Part shown: positions 46,630 through 58,236 of the stretch, in pieces
Layout: the number at the start of each line of letters is the position of its first letter
Position numbering within the stretch: position 1 is the stretch's first letter
Source: Phaseolus vulgaris
Lineage: Eukaryota; Streptophyta; Magnoliopsida; Fabales; Fabaceae
DNA length: 64,000 bases
Assembly (NCBI RefSeq): GCF_000499845.2
Contig: NC_023757.2
Location: 2,824,118 to 2,888,117, forward strand
Reading direction: 5' to 3'
Made by a program: the position numbers and the translations under genes
Notes under the pieces: model-generated
What the model saw: the letters and a program-made list of their open reading frames with translations, nothing else
What the model was told of the DNA's origin: nothing
Databases searched by the model: none

Positions 46630-48965
46630 ATGGAGCAACCGCGGCGTTGGCACGATTTGTTCTGGTTAGGGATGTTTGTTATCCATTTGGTTGGTTTGGG
46701 TTTGGTTCTCGGGGTTTTAGGCCTCAACAGGTTCAAGCAAAAGAACAGGCTTGACATTGATAAGTACACCTACCGGTTCATGGAGAATGAGGCTGGTTTG
46801 ACGGAGGATTACTGGCCGATTTACGCGGTGGCAGGAGGCATTGGAACTGCCCTTGGATGGAGTTGGTTGCTGCTGTTAGGCTCACGCGCTACCCAGATGA
46901 TGAAGGTGTCTGTGCACATCCTCACCACTTACCTTGCAGTGATCAGTGTTTTGTGTTTCTGGGCTGAGCAGTTTTTCTGGGGTGTTGCCTTTGCTATTGG
47001 GGCAACCTTGCAGTTCTTGTATGTGATGTCTGTCATAGAGAGGTATGGTATTGATGAAAGTGGCCTTTGGACATGTTTTCTGTTTGAATTGATATTTATT
47101 TAAAGGTTTTAAATTGGGATCACTGTTGCTGTTTTCCGCAATCTTTGATATTGTGGAAAATTGTGGGCCTAAAACCTTGACAATTGTGGCTGCAATTGTT
47201 GCTGACTTTTCTTTAAAACCTTATTTAGTTATTGCAATGTTGTTTGTTGGTCATCCAATTTGGCGTTTTAGTGGATGTTAACATGGTTGTCAAACTCTTG
47301 ATTTAATCGTTAGACTCTTACAAATTTATGATTCTAGGTAGATAAAAAGAGGTAAGTCGATATCAAACTCATTTTTGGGTAAACTTACATACACTTTGGA
47401 GTCAAAAGAGAGTCAATGAGTTTGAATCAATTGTAATTTTTGCTACCATTAATTCCTTTATAAAGTGTTTTCACTTTAGTAAGTTATGTTCTTATAAATT
47501 AATATATGATTTGGTCACTTTATAGTTTGATCCTGCTTTGTACTAATGCACTTTCACACTTTATTATTGTGGAGTGTTATTTACTTTATTATGAAGTTGA
47601 AATGTTGAATTACTCTGTATTGAGTATTTTGTTAAGCGCCTATATGTCATTAATAGACTTTTTAATATTATTTGTTATATTATATAAACTCTGCCAGTTT
47701 ATTTGTTGTCATTTTACTTTGTTAGTGTAATGTTTCTTCATGTTCTTTAGACATTTTGCTTATTATTGTAAAAGTTCTGGGAGTTCATTGTTGTCATTTT
47801 AACAATAGACTTCTGTATAGTTAATTTGTTAAAATGATTTTGGGGTGGCTTGTTTCTTCATGCTTTTTCTCTTCTCCAGACTTCCATTTACTATGTTGGT
47901 TTTGCAAAAAGCTGTCAAGATGGTATGGAATCTTCCTGAAGTTATGAGAGTAGCATATGCATTTATGCTTGTTGTGCTTTTATGGATGGCCTTATGGTCA
48001 TTTGGAGCTGCTGGTGTGGTGGCTTCAAGCATAGGTGATGGTGGACGCTGGTGGCTTCTTGTGGTGAGCTGGCAAGTTTTGTTCTTCATTCTATTCATAC
48101 TTTTTAGGACTGGTTATTTTGTGGAGGCAGATTATACAATCTGATTAAAACTGATATTACTATGATAATTCATGAATGCAGGTCCTCTCTATAAGCTTAT
48201 TTTGGACAGGAGCTGTGCTGTGCAACACTGTGCATGTCATAGTGTCTGGGACAGTGGTTCGTGTTACTATCCATGGTGGTAGAGAGGGTGCATCAGTTCC
48301 TGCTAACTCCTTAATGAAATCTTTACAGTATGCTTTAACAACATCTTTTGGCAGCATTTGTTATGGATCATTATTCACAGCTGCAATTAGGACACTGCGA
48401 TGGGAGGTATTAGCTACCATTTACTTTTTTGTGAATTATCTTAAATTCATCTTTATATATGGAGGTTTTTCATTCATCAAAATTTTGATGCCTTTCAGAT
48501 AAGAGGAATTCGGTCAAAGATTGGCAAGAATGAGTGTTTGCTTTGCTGTGTTGATTTCCTCTTCCATCTTGTGGAGACTCTTGTCCGATTCTTTAACAAA
48601 TATGCATATGTTCAGGTTGACTTCTCTGTCTATATCAGCAATCATTCACCATGTATCATGTATTTTGTGTCATCTGTGACAACCGAGATTCTGAAAGAGT
48701 AGTTCACTATATTGAGGCTAGAAATGAAAATACAAGGACTGTAATTTTACTTCACAATTAAGGCAGTTAGAAAACCTTCTAGAGAGACCTATAAAAATAG
48801 TTTTTAGTTTTGGCTTGTTATGATAAGCTTCTTGATAAAACTTATCAAAATAAACTCATTCTAATTTATTTCCACAACTTTGATGGGTATATCTTTGACA
48901 TGGCTCATGTTTGGGTAAATTTTTTCAGGAACACTTACAGAGAAGAAAATAAGAATGTCAAATAA

Positions 48966-49000
<35 letters not shown>

Positions 49001-51337
49001 CAAGTTAGAATCTACTTATGTATCCCAGCTTGTGAAGTTAAATGTATGAGTTGATTTTAAGTTTTCTGAGGAACTCGAAATATTTTACTTTCTTATTTTC
49101 CTCCTATAAACGCTTATAGAGAAGTTTGTCTGAACAAATTTGAAGTAAGAGAGTTTTATTAACTATGCTATATTTCTAGAGGCCCCAAATGTCCTGAACT
49201 TGAAATCTGAACTAAAAGGAAACTTTTGTTTGAGGTTTTGGTGATTATTGTTGGCAGTATGTTTGTTGGAAAACTTACACTAACATGGTTTATGGTGATG
49301 TACCCTGCAGATTGCTGTTTATGGTAAAAGCTTTAACAGATCTGCTAGAGATGCATGGGAGTTATTCCAGTCAACTGGAGTTGAAGCAATTGTGGCCTAT
49401 GATTGTTCAGGTGCTGTGTTGCTAATGGGGACCATTTTTGGGGGCCTGATAACTGGAACTTGCTCTGGTGTTTGGGCCTGGATTAAATGGAATGACAGGG
49501 CTTTTATGATTGGGTCAACATCTATGCTCATGGGGATGGTATTGGTAAGTTTCTTCAAAGTTTTGGGCTTTGATACATGCTGTTACTGAAATTTCTGTCA
49601 TCAAAAGTTGGCCTACTGGAGCTAGGCACTAGGACCACCAAATAAGTCTTTTTTCAGTAAACATAAACAAGTTTTGATCTTTGCAAAAGTCCTTGCAAAG
49701 ATTGAACTATAGGGATTCAAATCCCTCCTCCTTTAGTTTCTCCTATTTTGTTTAGCTATCATTCTACATTTAAGAGCTATAATGCAATGTATATAGATAA
49801 TGAATAATGATGCATAAAATGTTAAAGCAAACTTAGGGAGTGAAAAAAATATAGATTTTATAGTTGAGATATATAGGAAGAGAGATAGAGAGAAATTATA
49901 GTTGTTAATTGGGTATTTAAACATAATGGAAAAGCAATGATTTACTGTGAGAAATAATTACCAAAAACAACAAAATAATAGCTTTAAATTTTTCTCACAT
50001 ATGAGCTGATTTTAGATGAAACTCACGTATATAATTCAAAGTTAATATTTTGTTTATAATTATAGCTTTTAGATTAATAATTAAAGTAAATAATTAAATA
50101 AAATCAGTGTATTTTTTACTTTAACAATTTTAAAGTAATTTTACTTTAATATATTATTATTTTAAAAATATCTTTTTTATCTGTTAAATTTTATAATAAT
50201 TTTTATTTTAATTTAAAATTTATTTTAATTCTGTTATATTTTTAAAAATTATTTTTTAATCAAATTATTTTTTAAATTTTATTTTATTAATTATTTTTAA
50301 ATATATTTAATATTTATAAAAAATATTTTATTATATCAATCAAATTTACTACAATATTTCTACTTATTTCCCCTTCTCCACTCTTTTCTTCAATCGAAAA
50401 TATCTCACTTATTACTTTTTTTTTTCTCTTCTTTTCTTTCCTTTTCAACTCCTTTTAATCCAAACAAAGCATTATTGTAATTAATGCATACCTTCCTCCT
50501 CATCATTAGTTGTGATTATATGTTTGCTTGTTTGTTTTGAATTTTGGTAAAATTGATTTGCTAAAGCATTTTTTCCAGTAAGTACATGTTTGCATTCATT
50601 GTGAAACTCTGCCTAACTCAGCAGAAATTTCTTGTTTCGAGGAAGCACTTCTTGTGAAATCAAATCTTTGCATTGGAATGAGTGGAAAAGTTGTTTTGGG
50701 TGATGAAAATCCATATTGACTAGAGATATGATCAAATTATTATGGTATATAAGTAGAGTATAAACTTCAGTTACAGTCTAAGTCTAAGAAGTTGAGTTAA
50801 ATCTTAGCTAGATTTGTTGCATTTTTTTAAAGTGGTATTAAAGATTATTCTAGCGAGATCTGTTAGATTTATCAGGTCACCCGCTATCACAATGTAAGCT
50901 GCGGCATTTCATTCTGTCGGGTTCCATGAAATGTCTGATATCTAGTATGATGGGGTGTGTTAGAGATTCAATAATAACGGTATGGTTGTAAGAATTTTTA
51001 GATTCTAAAATATGTTGATGGTGGAAAGATTTGTACACTATTATGAAATCATGAATTGAAAAGTGTGAAGTTTGGAGATATGCTTATTTGTTTGAATGTG
51101 TATTTTCAGGTTGGAATAGCTATGGTTGTGGTGGAAAGTGCTGTTACATCGATATACATATGCTATGCAGAAGATCCCTTATTGATTCAGAGATGGGACA
51201 CTGAATTTTTCAACCACATGTCTGAGACACTGCACCAACGACTTCAGCATAGAAGTTCACGTGCGAGGGAAGTTTCAACCCACAATCACCTTGATTCACG
51301 TATAGGAGAACACTCTTCTATTTCAGTAATCTCATGA
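46630..51337 (+). CDS. Choline-transporter-like protein (CTL/SLC44, Pns1 family)
   Basis: Exons: 46630-47042, 47880-48063, 48182-48406, 48499-48615, 49311-49544, 51110-51337 (TGA), in frame, 466 aa. The protein is highly hydrophobic with about ten membrane segments. Family hallmarks include VSVHILTTYLAVISVLCFW, SLFWTGAVLCNTVHVIVSG, TTSFGSICYGSLFTAAIRTL, FHLVETLVRFFNKYAYVQIA and VVESAVTSIYICYAEDP; the Ser-rich C-terminus is hydrophilic. Plant relatives are annotated as plasma-membrane choline transporters; only the longer CHER1 type has a proven role, so the substrate is inferred. The start is uncertain: MEQPRRWHDLFW is the first in-frame ATG of the exon. An alternative exon ending at 46091 (donor 46092, acceptor 46598) could add an N-terminus. 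Relatives of about 550 aa carry longer N-termini. Confidence 0.9.
47043..47879 (+). other. Intron 1 of the choline-transporter-like gene
   Basis: 837-bp intron. Contains a decayed relative of the Mutator-like element at about 47285-47400; otherwise T-rich with no feature. Confidence 0.8.
47285..47400. repeat. Decayed relative of the Mutator-like element
   Basis: CATGGTTGTCAAACTCTTGAT followed by TTAGACTCTTACAAATTTATGA matches the right end of the 3652-4123 element read on its complement. The ATATCAAACTC near 47375 may be a second end. Heavily diverged. Confidence 0.4.
48616..49310 (+). other. Intron 4 of the choline-transporter-like gene
   Basis: 695-bp intron with a TA microsatellite at about 48968-48998. 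Nothing else recognised. Confidence 0.85.
49545..51109 (+). other. Intron 5 of the choline-transporter-like gene
   Basis: 1.6-kb intron. 50000-50350 is extremely AT-rich. 50716-50985 is a degraded TRIM-like element. The open frame continuing past the 49544 donor to 49589 is intron read-through. Confidence 0.85.
50716..50985 (+). mobile_element. Degraded TRIM-like element in the choline-transporter-like intron
   Basis: An LTR remnant (GACTAGAGATATGATC, TATATAAGTAGAGTATAAAC, AAGTTGAGTTAAATCTTAG) is followed by internal words GATCTGTTAGATTTATCAGG and TCACCCGCTATCAC. GATGGGGTGTGTTAGAGATTC near 50950 then marks the polypurine tract and the start of a second LTR. Same layout as 12177-12840 but more diverged. 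Confidence 0.6.
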
Positions 51338-52177
51338 TTCAACACTTCATCCTTTGGTTTTTAGGCTTTACCATCTTTTTCTTTCATTTTCTGGCTATAG
51401 GGTAACCCCATAACTTCATATTACATGCTCCTTTTTGTTGCCCCAAATGGGCATTTTCTACTTCTAAGAAACCAAAAAAATCAATGAATTTGTAATGTGA
51501 TCTACAAAATGTACAGTTTCTTGCCAAAGGAGACCATTTCATTTTAAAGACTGAATCTTCTTCAACCTCTGAAGATGCAAAAACAATGTGTTTGTTGAAG
51601 GACAAGTGTTGGTGCTGGTAATTGTAGACTTTATACTTCATACTATTTTGATTCTATGTAAGAGATTGCATATTTGGAACTGAAAAAGACAAGTTCTGAA
51701 AAGAGGTGTATACTATTCAATGAGAAGAGAACTATAACAGTTTTATATTGTGATTATAAACCACTTACATCTTTGAATGGAAATTTGTTGCTTTTATAGT
51801 AAGTATAATTATTTTAAAAGTTATGATTTGTGAATAATTGACCATACAATGTTTTTAACAACTATTTATAATTAGATGTAATCATTAAACTTTAAAAAAA
51901 AACAATCTTTATAACATAACTAAAAGGATGAAAAATTATTCTTGATGCCTACAATATTATTTTTCAATTTGATTTAAATTAAATATGTTGGGTCATACAA
52001 AAGGAGATTTTGTATACTTGAGAAGTAAATAAAATTAATAAAATTAGAATTACCAAAATTCTTATTTTTTTATTCAAAAAAACCCTGAATAGGTGATGGA
52101 GTTTGGGCCTTTTCATCCTATTGGGTTGAGTCCTAACAATTGATATTTTGATATAACTAATTGTGAATTTCTTGAAT

Positions 52178-52608
52178 GGCTGCTTCTTGTGCCACCTTCA
52201 TGATCTTATTTCAAAAATACCCTTCTCAATATTTCGGATTACATGATCCAGAAGTCTTTTTCTAGATTCAGAATTAGCTTTCGGATTATGTAATTCGGAA
52301 GTCTTTTGTGATTAACTTCCGAATTACATAATTCAGAAGTCTTTTCTATACATAAGATTAGCTTTCGGATTATGTAATCCGGAAGTCTTTTTTTCAGATG
52401 TGTTATTAGCTTCCGGATTACATAATCTGGAAGATTTTTCTAAATATGAAATTGACTTCCAGATTATGTAATTCAGAATTTATCCGGATTACATAATCCA
52501 TAGGCTTATTATTTCAAATCCAAGGGGTGAAATAAAAGGATAAAATAGTATTTTCATATTTAGTATGGGATGGCACAAGAAAGTATGGAGGTGTAGGAAG
52601 AAAGAGTC
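52178..52608. mobile_element. Palindrome-rich non-autonomous element with 9-bp duplication
   Basis: Flanked by identical TTCTTGAAT at 52169-52177 and 52609-52617. Near the ends, CTTCTTGTGCCACC on the left faces CTTTCTTGTGCCATCC on the complement of the right. Between 52232 and 52500 at least six imperfect palindromes of the form CTTCCGGATTA..TAATCCGGAAG recur every 40-65 bp. 431 bp with no coding frame. The 9-bp duplication suggests Mutator-like mobilisation, but the ends are poor, so the class is unsure. Confidence 0.6.
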
Positions 52609-52939
52609 TTCTTGAATTCGTCTTGAGATACTTTTATGGACACAAGATTTTACTTCTATAACGTAAAGAATATTCATGCTAAATTTTGGATTAGAGTGTA
52701 TGATTTTTAATACATGTATAATAAAGGATTAATAAGGAAGTTTGAAGTCACATTATTTATATATTAGATTTTTTTTTGTATTTTTTGTTTTTTAATTAAA
52801 AATCATTAACACTATTAAGCTATTAGATACTTTATTTGATGAAACTAACTAATTAGATGTATTTAAGATTCATGTTATATGATCTAAAATTTTAAAACTA
52901 AAAGAAATAAAGTTTTGATACTAAATCAAACTAAAGCAT

Positions 52940-53045
52940 GGCTAGACATTAATCAAGATAAATAATTTTTAAAACCTAATGTTTGTAACAAAAATATATC
53001 AAATGTTAAATTTTTAAGCCAGAGAGTTGAAAGATACTTTTTATA
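52940..53045 (+). repeat. Direct repeat, left copy
   Basis: TTAATCAAGATAAATAATTT, ATATCAAATGTTAAATTTTT and AGTTGAAAGATACTTT recur in the same order and orientation at about 54655-54760, 1.7 kb away. Confidence 0.7.
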
Positions 53046-54654
53046 CATATGTACATAGATGCTACTAGAATAAGAACTGTAAAATAAGAAGGTGCATAGT
53101 AGTAATAGGATGATTCGCAAGAATAAAATTGTGTAAAATATGTAAAATATTTAATGATAAATAAAGTGACATGTTTATATTAATTTATTCAAGGTACAAA
53201 TAAAGTTACATTTACATATATGAATTTTGGAATAAAAGAGGATGTTACATGGATTTTTATAAATCTCTCTAATAAAGACTTTGTACAAATTAATTATTTT
53301 TAAAAGTCTTATTGGATGGACTTTATCAATGAATGGATATTTGAGTGCACATTTTATAGTCTAAAATTTTGTAAACTCTTGTACTATGATTTTTCATTTT
53401 AAAAGTTGAAGCATTTTTTTTGGGTGGGAAACTCTCTCTAGGTACTTGAATAAAATTTTAATTAGAGTTTCAAATTCAAAATAATTTTAACTTATCATTC
53501 TCTCTTTATTGTGGTGCCTTTAACTTATCAATCAAGTTTGACTGTGGTTTCTTTATTTATTATATCTTTTCATATTTTCTATTTTCTTAATACTTTTGTG
53601 AAAATCATTGGAAACGATTCTTTGTCAAGGTTATTTTTTTTATCACATTCTCCTAATTTGTTATTAGGTGTTCATCAACCATTAATTATAATATAATTAA
53701 TTTCTAAAGCAATGTGAATCATGTTTTATTGTTTTAGTGTAATCAACTTTTTCTTAAATATGTGTAATTAGCAATTTTTGTAATTGACACTAAATAATAG
53801 GAAACAAAGAAGAAAGGAGTAGCTTGAAACCCATCAAACTCATTTGGGAGGCTCCAATTTTTGGCCAAACAGATGAGACAATAATGTCAAATTAAAGGTA
53901 AGACACATGTGAAGGAAAGCATGAAAAGCATGACCAAATATAAAAAGCATATTCTCAATTTTTTGAACCAATGAGAGAATTTCTTTTATTTATTTTATTT
54001 GAATTTTGAAATTAAATTTTTTTCTCTAAGGACTTTGTAACTTTGTTCAACTAGCACTAGGTTAGATTTGCATTTCATTTTTGGAAACATTTTGAATTTC
54101 ATCTAGGTTTACCTTGAGTGACACCTTTGGTTATAAATAGTCACTCATTTTCATTATAAACAACTTTTGTTGATAATGAATGAAAGTTTTTATAATGAAT
54201 GAAAGTTTAACACTTAGAGCATTCCTAAGTGTCTTTGAGAAAGTGGAAGTTCTTTATTGTTTCAGTCTTATCTTGTTTCATAGGATCAAGTTATGGCTTA
54301 ACTCAACACTTATTTGAAGCAACTTCAACTGGCGTGAATTCCTCCATCAATTCATAAGTTTCTTTCTTCCATCATTTTATTTTGTTTTTTCTTTATGTTG
54401 ATTCATACTTGTTATAATCTCTCCATGATTTATTTTTTTGTCTTGTTTCATTTATATGTTCATGTTCTTCTCTTAGAAGTAAACTTTTACACTTGTATAA
54501 TCCAATGGATTAAACTTATGTCAATGACAAGCTTCTAAGAATTTTCATCTTATCTAGTTTTTTTTCTTGTTCTTGTTATAGTTTTATATACAAACTTTTA
54601 CACTTATATAGTAATTATGGATTAAATTTATGTTCAATGTTAAAGATATTTTGA

Positions 54655-54760
54655 GATTTATGGTTAGACACTAATCAAGATAAATAATTTTTAATGTTTG
54701 TAATGAAGACATATCAAATGTTAAATTTTTAAGATAGAAAGTTGAAAGATACTTTCAAAT
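54655..54760 (+). repeat. Direct repeat, right copy
   Basis: Partner of 52940-53045, with a few substitutions and a short deletion. A second duplicated stretch (CTTTTACACTT.TATA.T, ATGGATTAAA.TTATGT) lies at 54485-54525 and 54595-54640. Confidence 0.7.
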
Positions 54761-56487
54761 CTTGGATTGTTTAACACATAAGGTTATAATTAGGCTAAGA
54801 GTATAACACTCTAAAACTTATTTTGGATTGGACTTGACGACGATGATGGTCTCATCCTCAATCAATAACTTTGTAGTCATATGGTGCATGAAAATATGAC
54901 TCGAAACTTATTTAAATTTTGTTGTTAGAAAATCATCAAATGTCAATTTTTCTTAATGGTGCCAAAAGTGGTAAGAGATGTGTGTTAGAAAACAAGGCTA
55001 AATCATTAACCAGGAGAGGGGTGAATAGGGTGAATAGGTTCTTTGAGATCTTTCTATTTATAATATATTCTTTTGAAAATAGTTTTTTTCAAACACTTGA
55101 TGATAGAGTAGGTTTTATTGTAATTTAAATGAACACCAAAATACATGATGAAAGAGATTGCATAATATATTTCTTGTTTTACACATCAAAAAGTAGTAGA
55201 AACCTTTTGCAAAAAGCTACTGCAAACACATCAATACAAGGTGAATAGAAATCAACAAAAGAAACTAAAAAGATATTTCTTGTTTGTGATGAATATTGAT
55301 GATTAAACTATTCAAGATTAAGAAAAATATTGAATACACAACTCTCACAAGTGTTTTTGAAGGAATTCTTAGAACGTTCTTGGAGTTGTTTTCTCTTAAG
55401 AACTTTTAGAAAAATATAACATATCAATACCTAATCAATTATATAGAATGACAATTATTATATGTGAAACCATGATTTTGAAATAAATTGTGTTGATTAA
55501 ATAATAATAAATTAATATTAATAATAACTCACTATCAACCTTATAATAATTGATTATTACACAATATAATCAATTAAAATATTCTTAAAACACTTTGTAA
55601 GACTTTTTATTTTATTGAACTTAAATTCATTCCTTTCTTATATGCAGCACACACACAATTAAGGAATGTAATTTTATACACAATACAAGATCTTCAATGA
55701 CATCAAGGTCATCAAACATCTTCAATGTTTCAACTTGTTTGATCTTGATAAAAAAAAATTCCCCTATTTTTTATGCAATCCTTAAGAGCATGATAAAAGC
55801 TTAATCAAATGAAAAGATGTTATAGAAGAGAAAATCCATGGAAGAAGAACATTGAAAGGTTGCAAAAAGCATTGATTCCATGGTGATTCATTTTCACAAC
55901 TCAAGAAAACAACATGTAAACACCACTTTCAAGATCATCCTCAAAGGATAATTTGTCAATCAATAATGTATTCATTATGCACGTAAATAAGATAAATTGA
56001 GAAACTTAATTTCTTCATAGAAGATCGAATTAAAAAAAATAGAGAAAAAATAATTAAAACTGTTTCTTTCTTTAATGTTTAACACTTTTACTTACATAGT
56101 TAGCGATTAATAGGCTTAAGAAGTGTTATTTTAGGGAAAACTTGGTAAGTATGAAAAAAGTAGGTATTTTATGTTTAAAATTGATTGGTTATTGACCAAA
56201 GACACTAATCCTACTATGAATAACATTATTTTAATAATTAAAAAACATAAAATGATGTTGAAAAAATATAATATTATAATTTCATGATACTAAAATTTGA
56301 AATAAAACATAAATTTATATCTTCTTCGTAACATTTAAACTTTATATAAAAATGTAAATAAAATAATTTATTATCCATGATATATGAAAGTATTGCATCT
56401 AAATAGGTATTTAGGGTTTAAGGTGGAGAAACAGAGAAAGTTGTTTTAGCTTCATGAATGGAAAATGGCATGGAAAGAAAACAAAAG

Positions 56488-56583
56488 AATTGGAATGCGT
56501 AATGCGAATAGAGACAAAGAAAGAAAACAGAGAGAGAGAGAGAGAGAGATGAGAGTAGGAATGTGTCATAACGCATTCCAATT
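56488..56583. other. 17-bp inverted repeat with AG-rich loop
   Basis: AATTGGAATGCGTAATG (56488-56504) faces CATAACGCATTCCAATT (56567-56583); 16 of 17 bases pair. The 62-nt loop includes an AG dinucleotide run at about 56529-56549. It could fold in RNA from either strand; no known microRNA is recognised in it. Confidence 0.7.
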
Positions 56584-56600
56584 TGGGCCTCACCTAGTCT

Positions 56601-56640
56601 ACTGCTCTGTTCTGCTCTGTTCTGCTCTGTTTCGGTCTGT
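56601..56640 (+). repeat. 10-bp tandem repeat, four copies
   Basis: ACTGCTCTGT, TCTGCTCTGT twice, then TTCGGTCTGT. Directly follows the hairpin above. Confidence 0.9.
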
Positions 56641-57402
56641 TCCTGACACACTGCAACTACACCCTCCAATACTCTGTTTTTCTTCCAACAAAGACCATTT
56701 TCCTTTTCTTGGCTCACCCTTTGGCCTTTTCAACAACTTCATTCTTGTGTAAAATGTCTAATTTTGATTAAGTGTATAACTATACAAATATCATTGCTTT
56801 AGTGAAATCACATCATTATCCATATGATAAAATATACAATTAAAATGTGAATTCACTATCTTGAAATCTACATTATACACAAGAAAAATTATCTATATAA
56901 ATTAATTGTTAGAAATCTCACGTTAATTAGAACTAATAATATATAAATAAATATAAATTTAATTTAAAATTTAATTTTTAAAAGTAATTTAAATTTTATT
57001 ATAAATTGTTAAGTTAGACTTGAAATATAATTTTTAAAATAATTTAGAATATATCATAAATTATTTGACTTAAATGACCATCAAACTATTGTCAAATCCT
57101 TCAAAAGTATGTGATTATAAAATATTTTAACACTAATTTTATTTACCTAATATTTATATAAATTATTATTTTATTATAGTATAATATAATATTTTATTTT
57201 AAAATATAGTTATAAAATATTTATTTTTAATATTAATGTGTTAAACAAATTTTATTATAATAAAGCCATCACTAATTTTTGAAAGTGGTGCAACAACATC
57301 TTGAACTATGCAAAAAAAAGAGATTGATGTGACCTTTGATGTTGAACAAAATATTATCACTTATAATTATAATACACACAAACTATTTTTAGGTAAGTTT
57401 TT

Positions 57403-57485
57403 CCACGTGTCAGCTTCAGATAAACTTTTTAAAAAATACAAACTAAAATCACAAAACTTACGTGGATTCTTTAATTGACACGTGG
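57403..57485. promoter_or_regulatory. Inverted pair of G-box/ABRE-like sites
   Basis: CCACGTGTCA at 57403-57412 and its exact complement TGACACGTGG at 57476-57485, with an ACGTGG between them at about 57460. No gene start is visible nearby, so a regulatory role is speculative. Confidence 0.35.
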
Positions 57486-57829
57486 TTCACTCCTCCACAA
57501 GAATCTACCTCTAGTCTAATGTCTTAAATAAATTTTTTATTATATTATTGAATTATTCAATAAAAAAACATCTATGTAATTACAATTAAGAATTATACAA
57601 CACTTTTTTAAAATATTTTTCAAAAAGAATTTCAATCTAATGAAAAACTCAATTACTTATACATCACATACTTTTGTATAATCATTTAAAAAGATAAAGA
57701 TATAAAAGGAAAGGAAATATATCCTTAGGTGACAAATATTTGGCAAAAAGAATTACAGTAAAAACTTGCAGTATATTCAAACTCTTATTGCTCTTGAAAA
57801 TAATTTTTTAGTAAAGTGTAAAAAAAAAC

Positions 57830-58236
57830 TCCGACACTTCTCTTTAAATGACGTATTCGTGTCGAATATATGTATCAGTGTCGATACTTGTACGATATTT
57901 GTAAGATATTTATCGGGGTGAAGTATTCAATTCAAAAAATATTTGTTAGATTTTTGAAAATTCTAGCACGGTTTTATAACACAATTTTAAAAAATATAAA
58001 TACAATAATTTTTTAAAACCTCAAATTTATTATATAAATTTTTATTATAATTATAAAAATAAGGAACAAATTCTTTTGAATCAGACATAAAAAAATATCT
58101 TCTTACTTCTTAAATAATCTGAAACCTACTTTTGCACATAAATATTTATTTTTAATTTATATAATTCAAAATTATATAATATATAGATTTGTATTTCCGT
58201 GTTTATATCCGTGTCGTATCCGTATTGTGCTACATA
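57830..58236 (+). repeat. Dispersed about 400-bp family, copy D
   Basis: Starts CCGACACTTCTCTTTAAATG, contains GTGAAGTATTCAATTCAAAA, ATATTTGTTAGATTTTTGAA and CCTACTTTTGCACATAAAT, and ends GTATTGTGCTACATA. Orientation as copies A and B. Confidence 0.75.

Larger units (their letters stand above)
51338..56400. other. Intergenic DNA downstream of the choline-transporter-like gene
   Basis: 51338-51800 probably holds the 3' UTR. A palindrome-rich element follows at 52178-52608, then a 105-bp direct repeat pair (about 52940-53045 and 54655-54760). 54120-55760 contains retrotransposon-like text (TATAAATAGTCACTCATTTT near 54135 and GAGAGGGGTGAATAGG near 55012) without recognisable protein domains. 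No gene found. Confidence 0.6.

Noticed and set aside
52230..52500. CRISPR-like array, because short repeats recur at regular spacing
   Set aside because: Repeats are imperfect palindromes in alternating sense, spacers resemble each other, and the DNA is plant nuclear; a transposon-type element with a 9-bp duplication explains it better.
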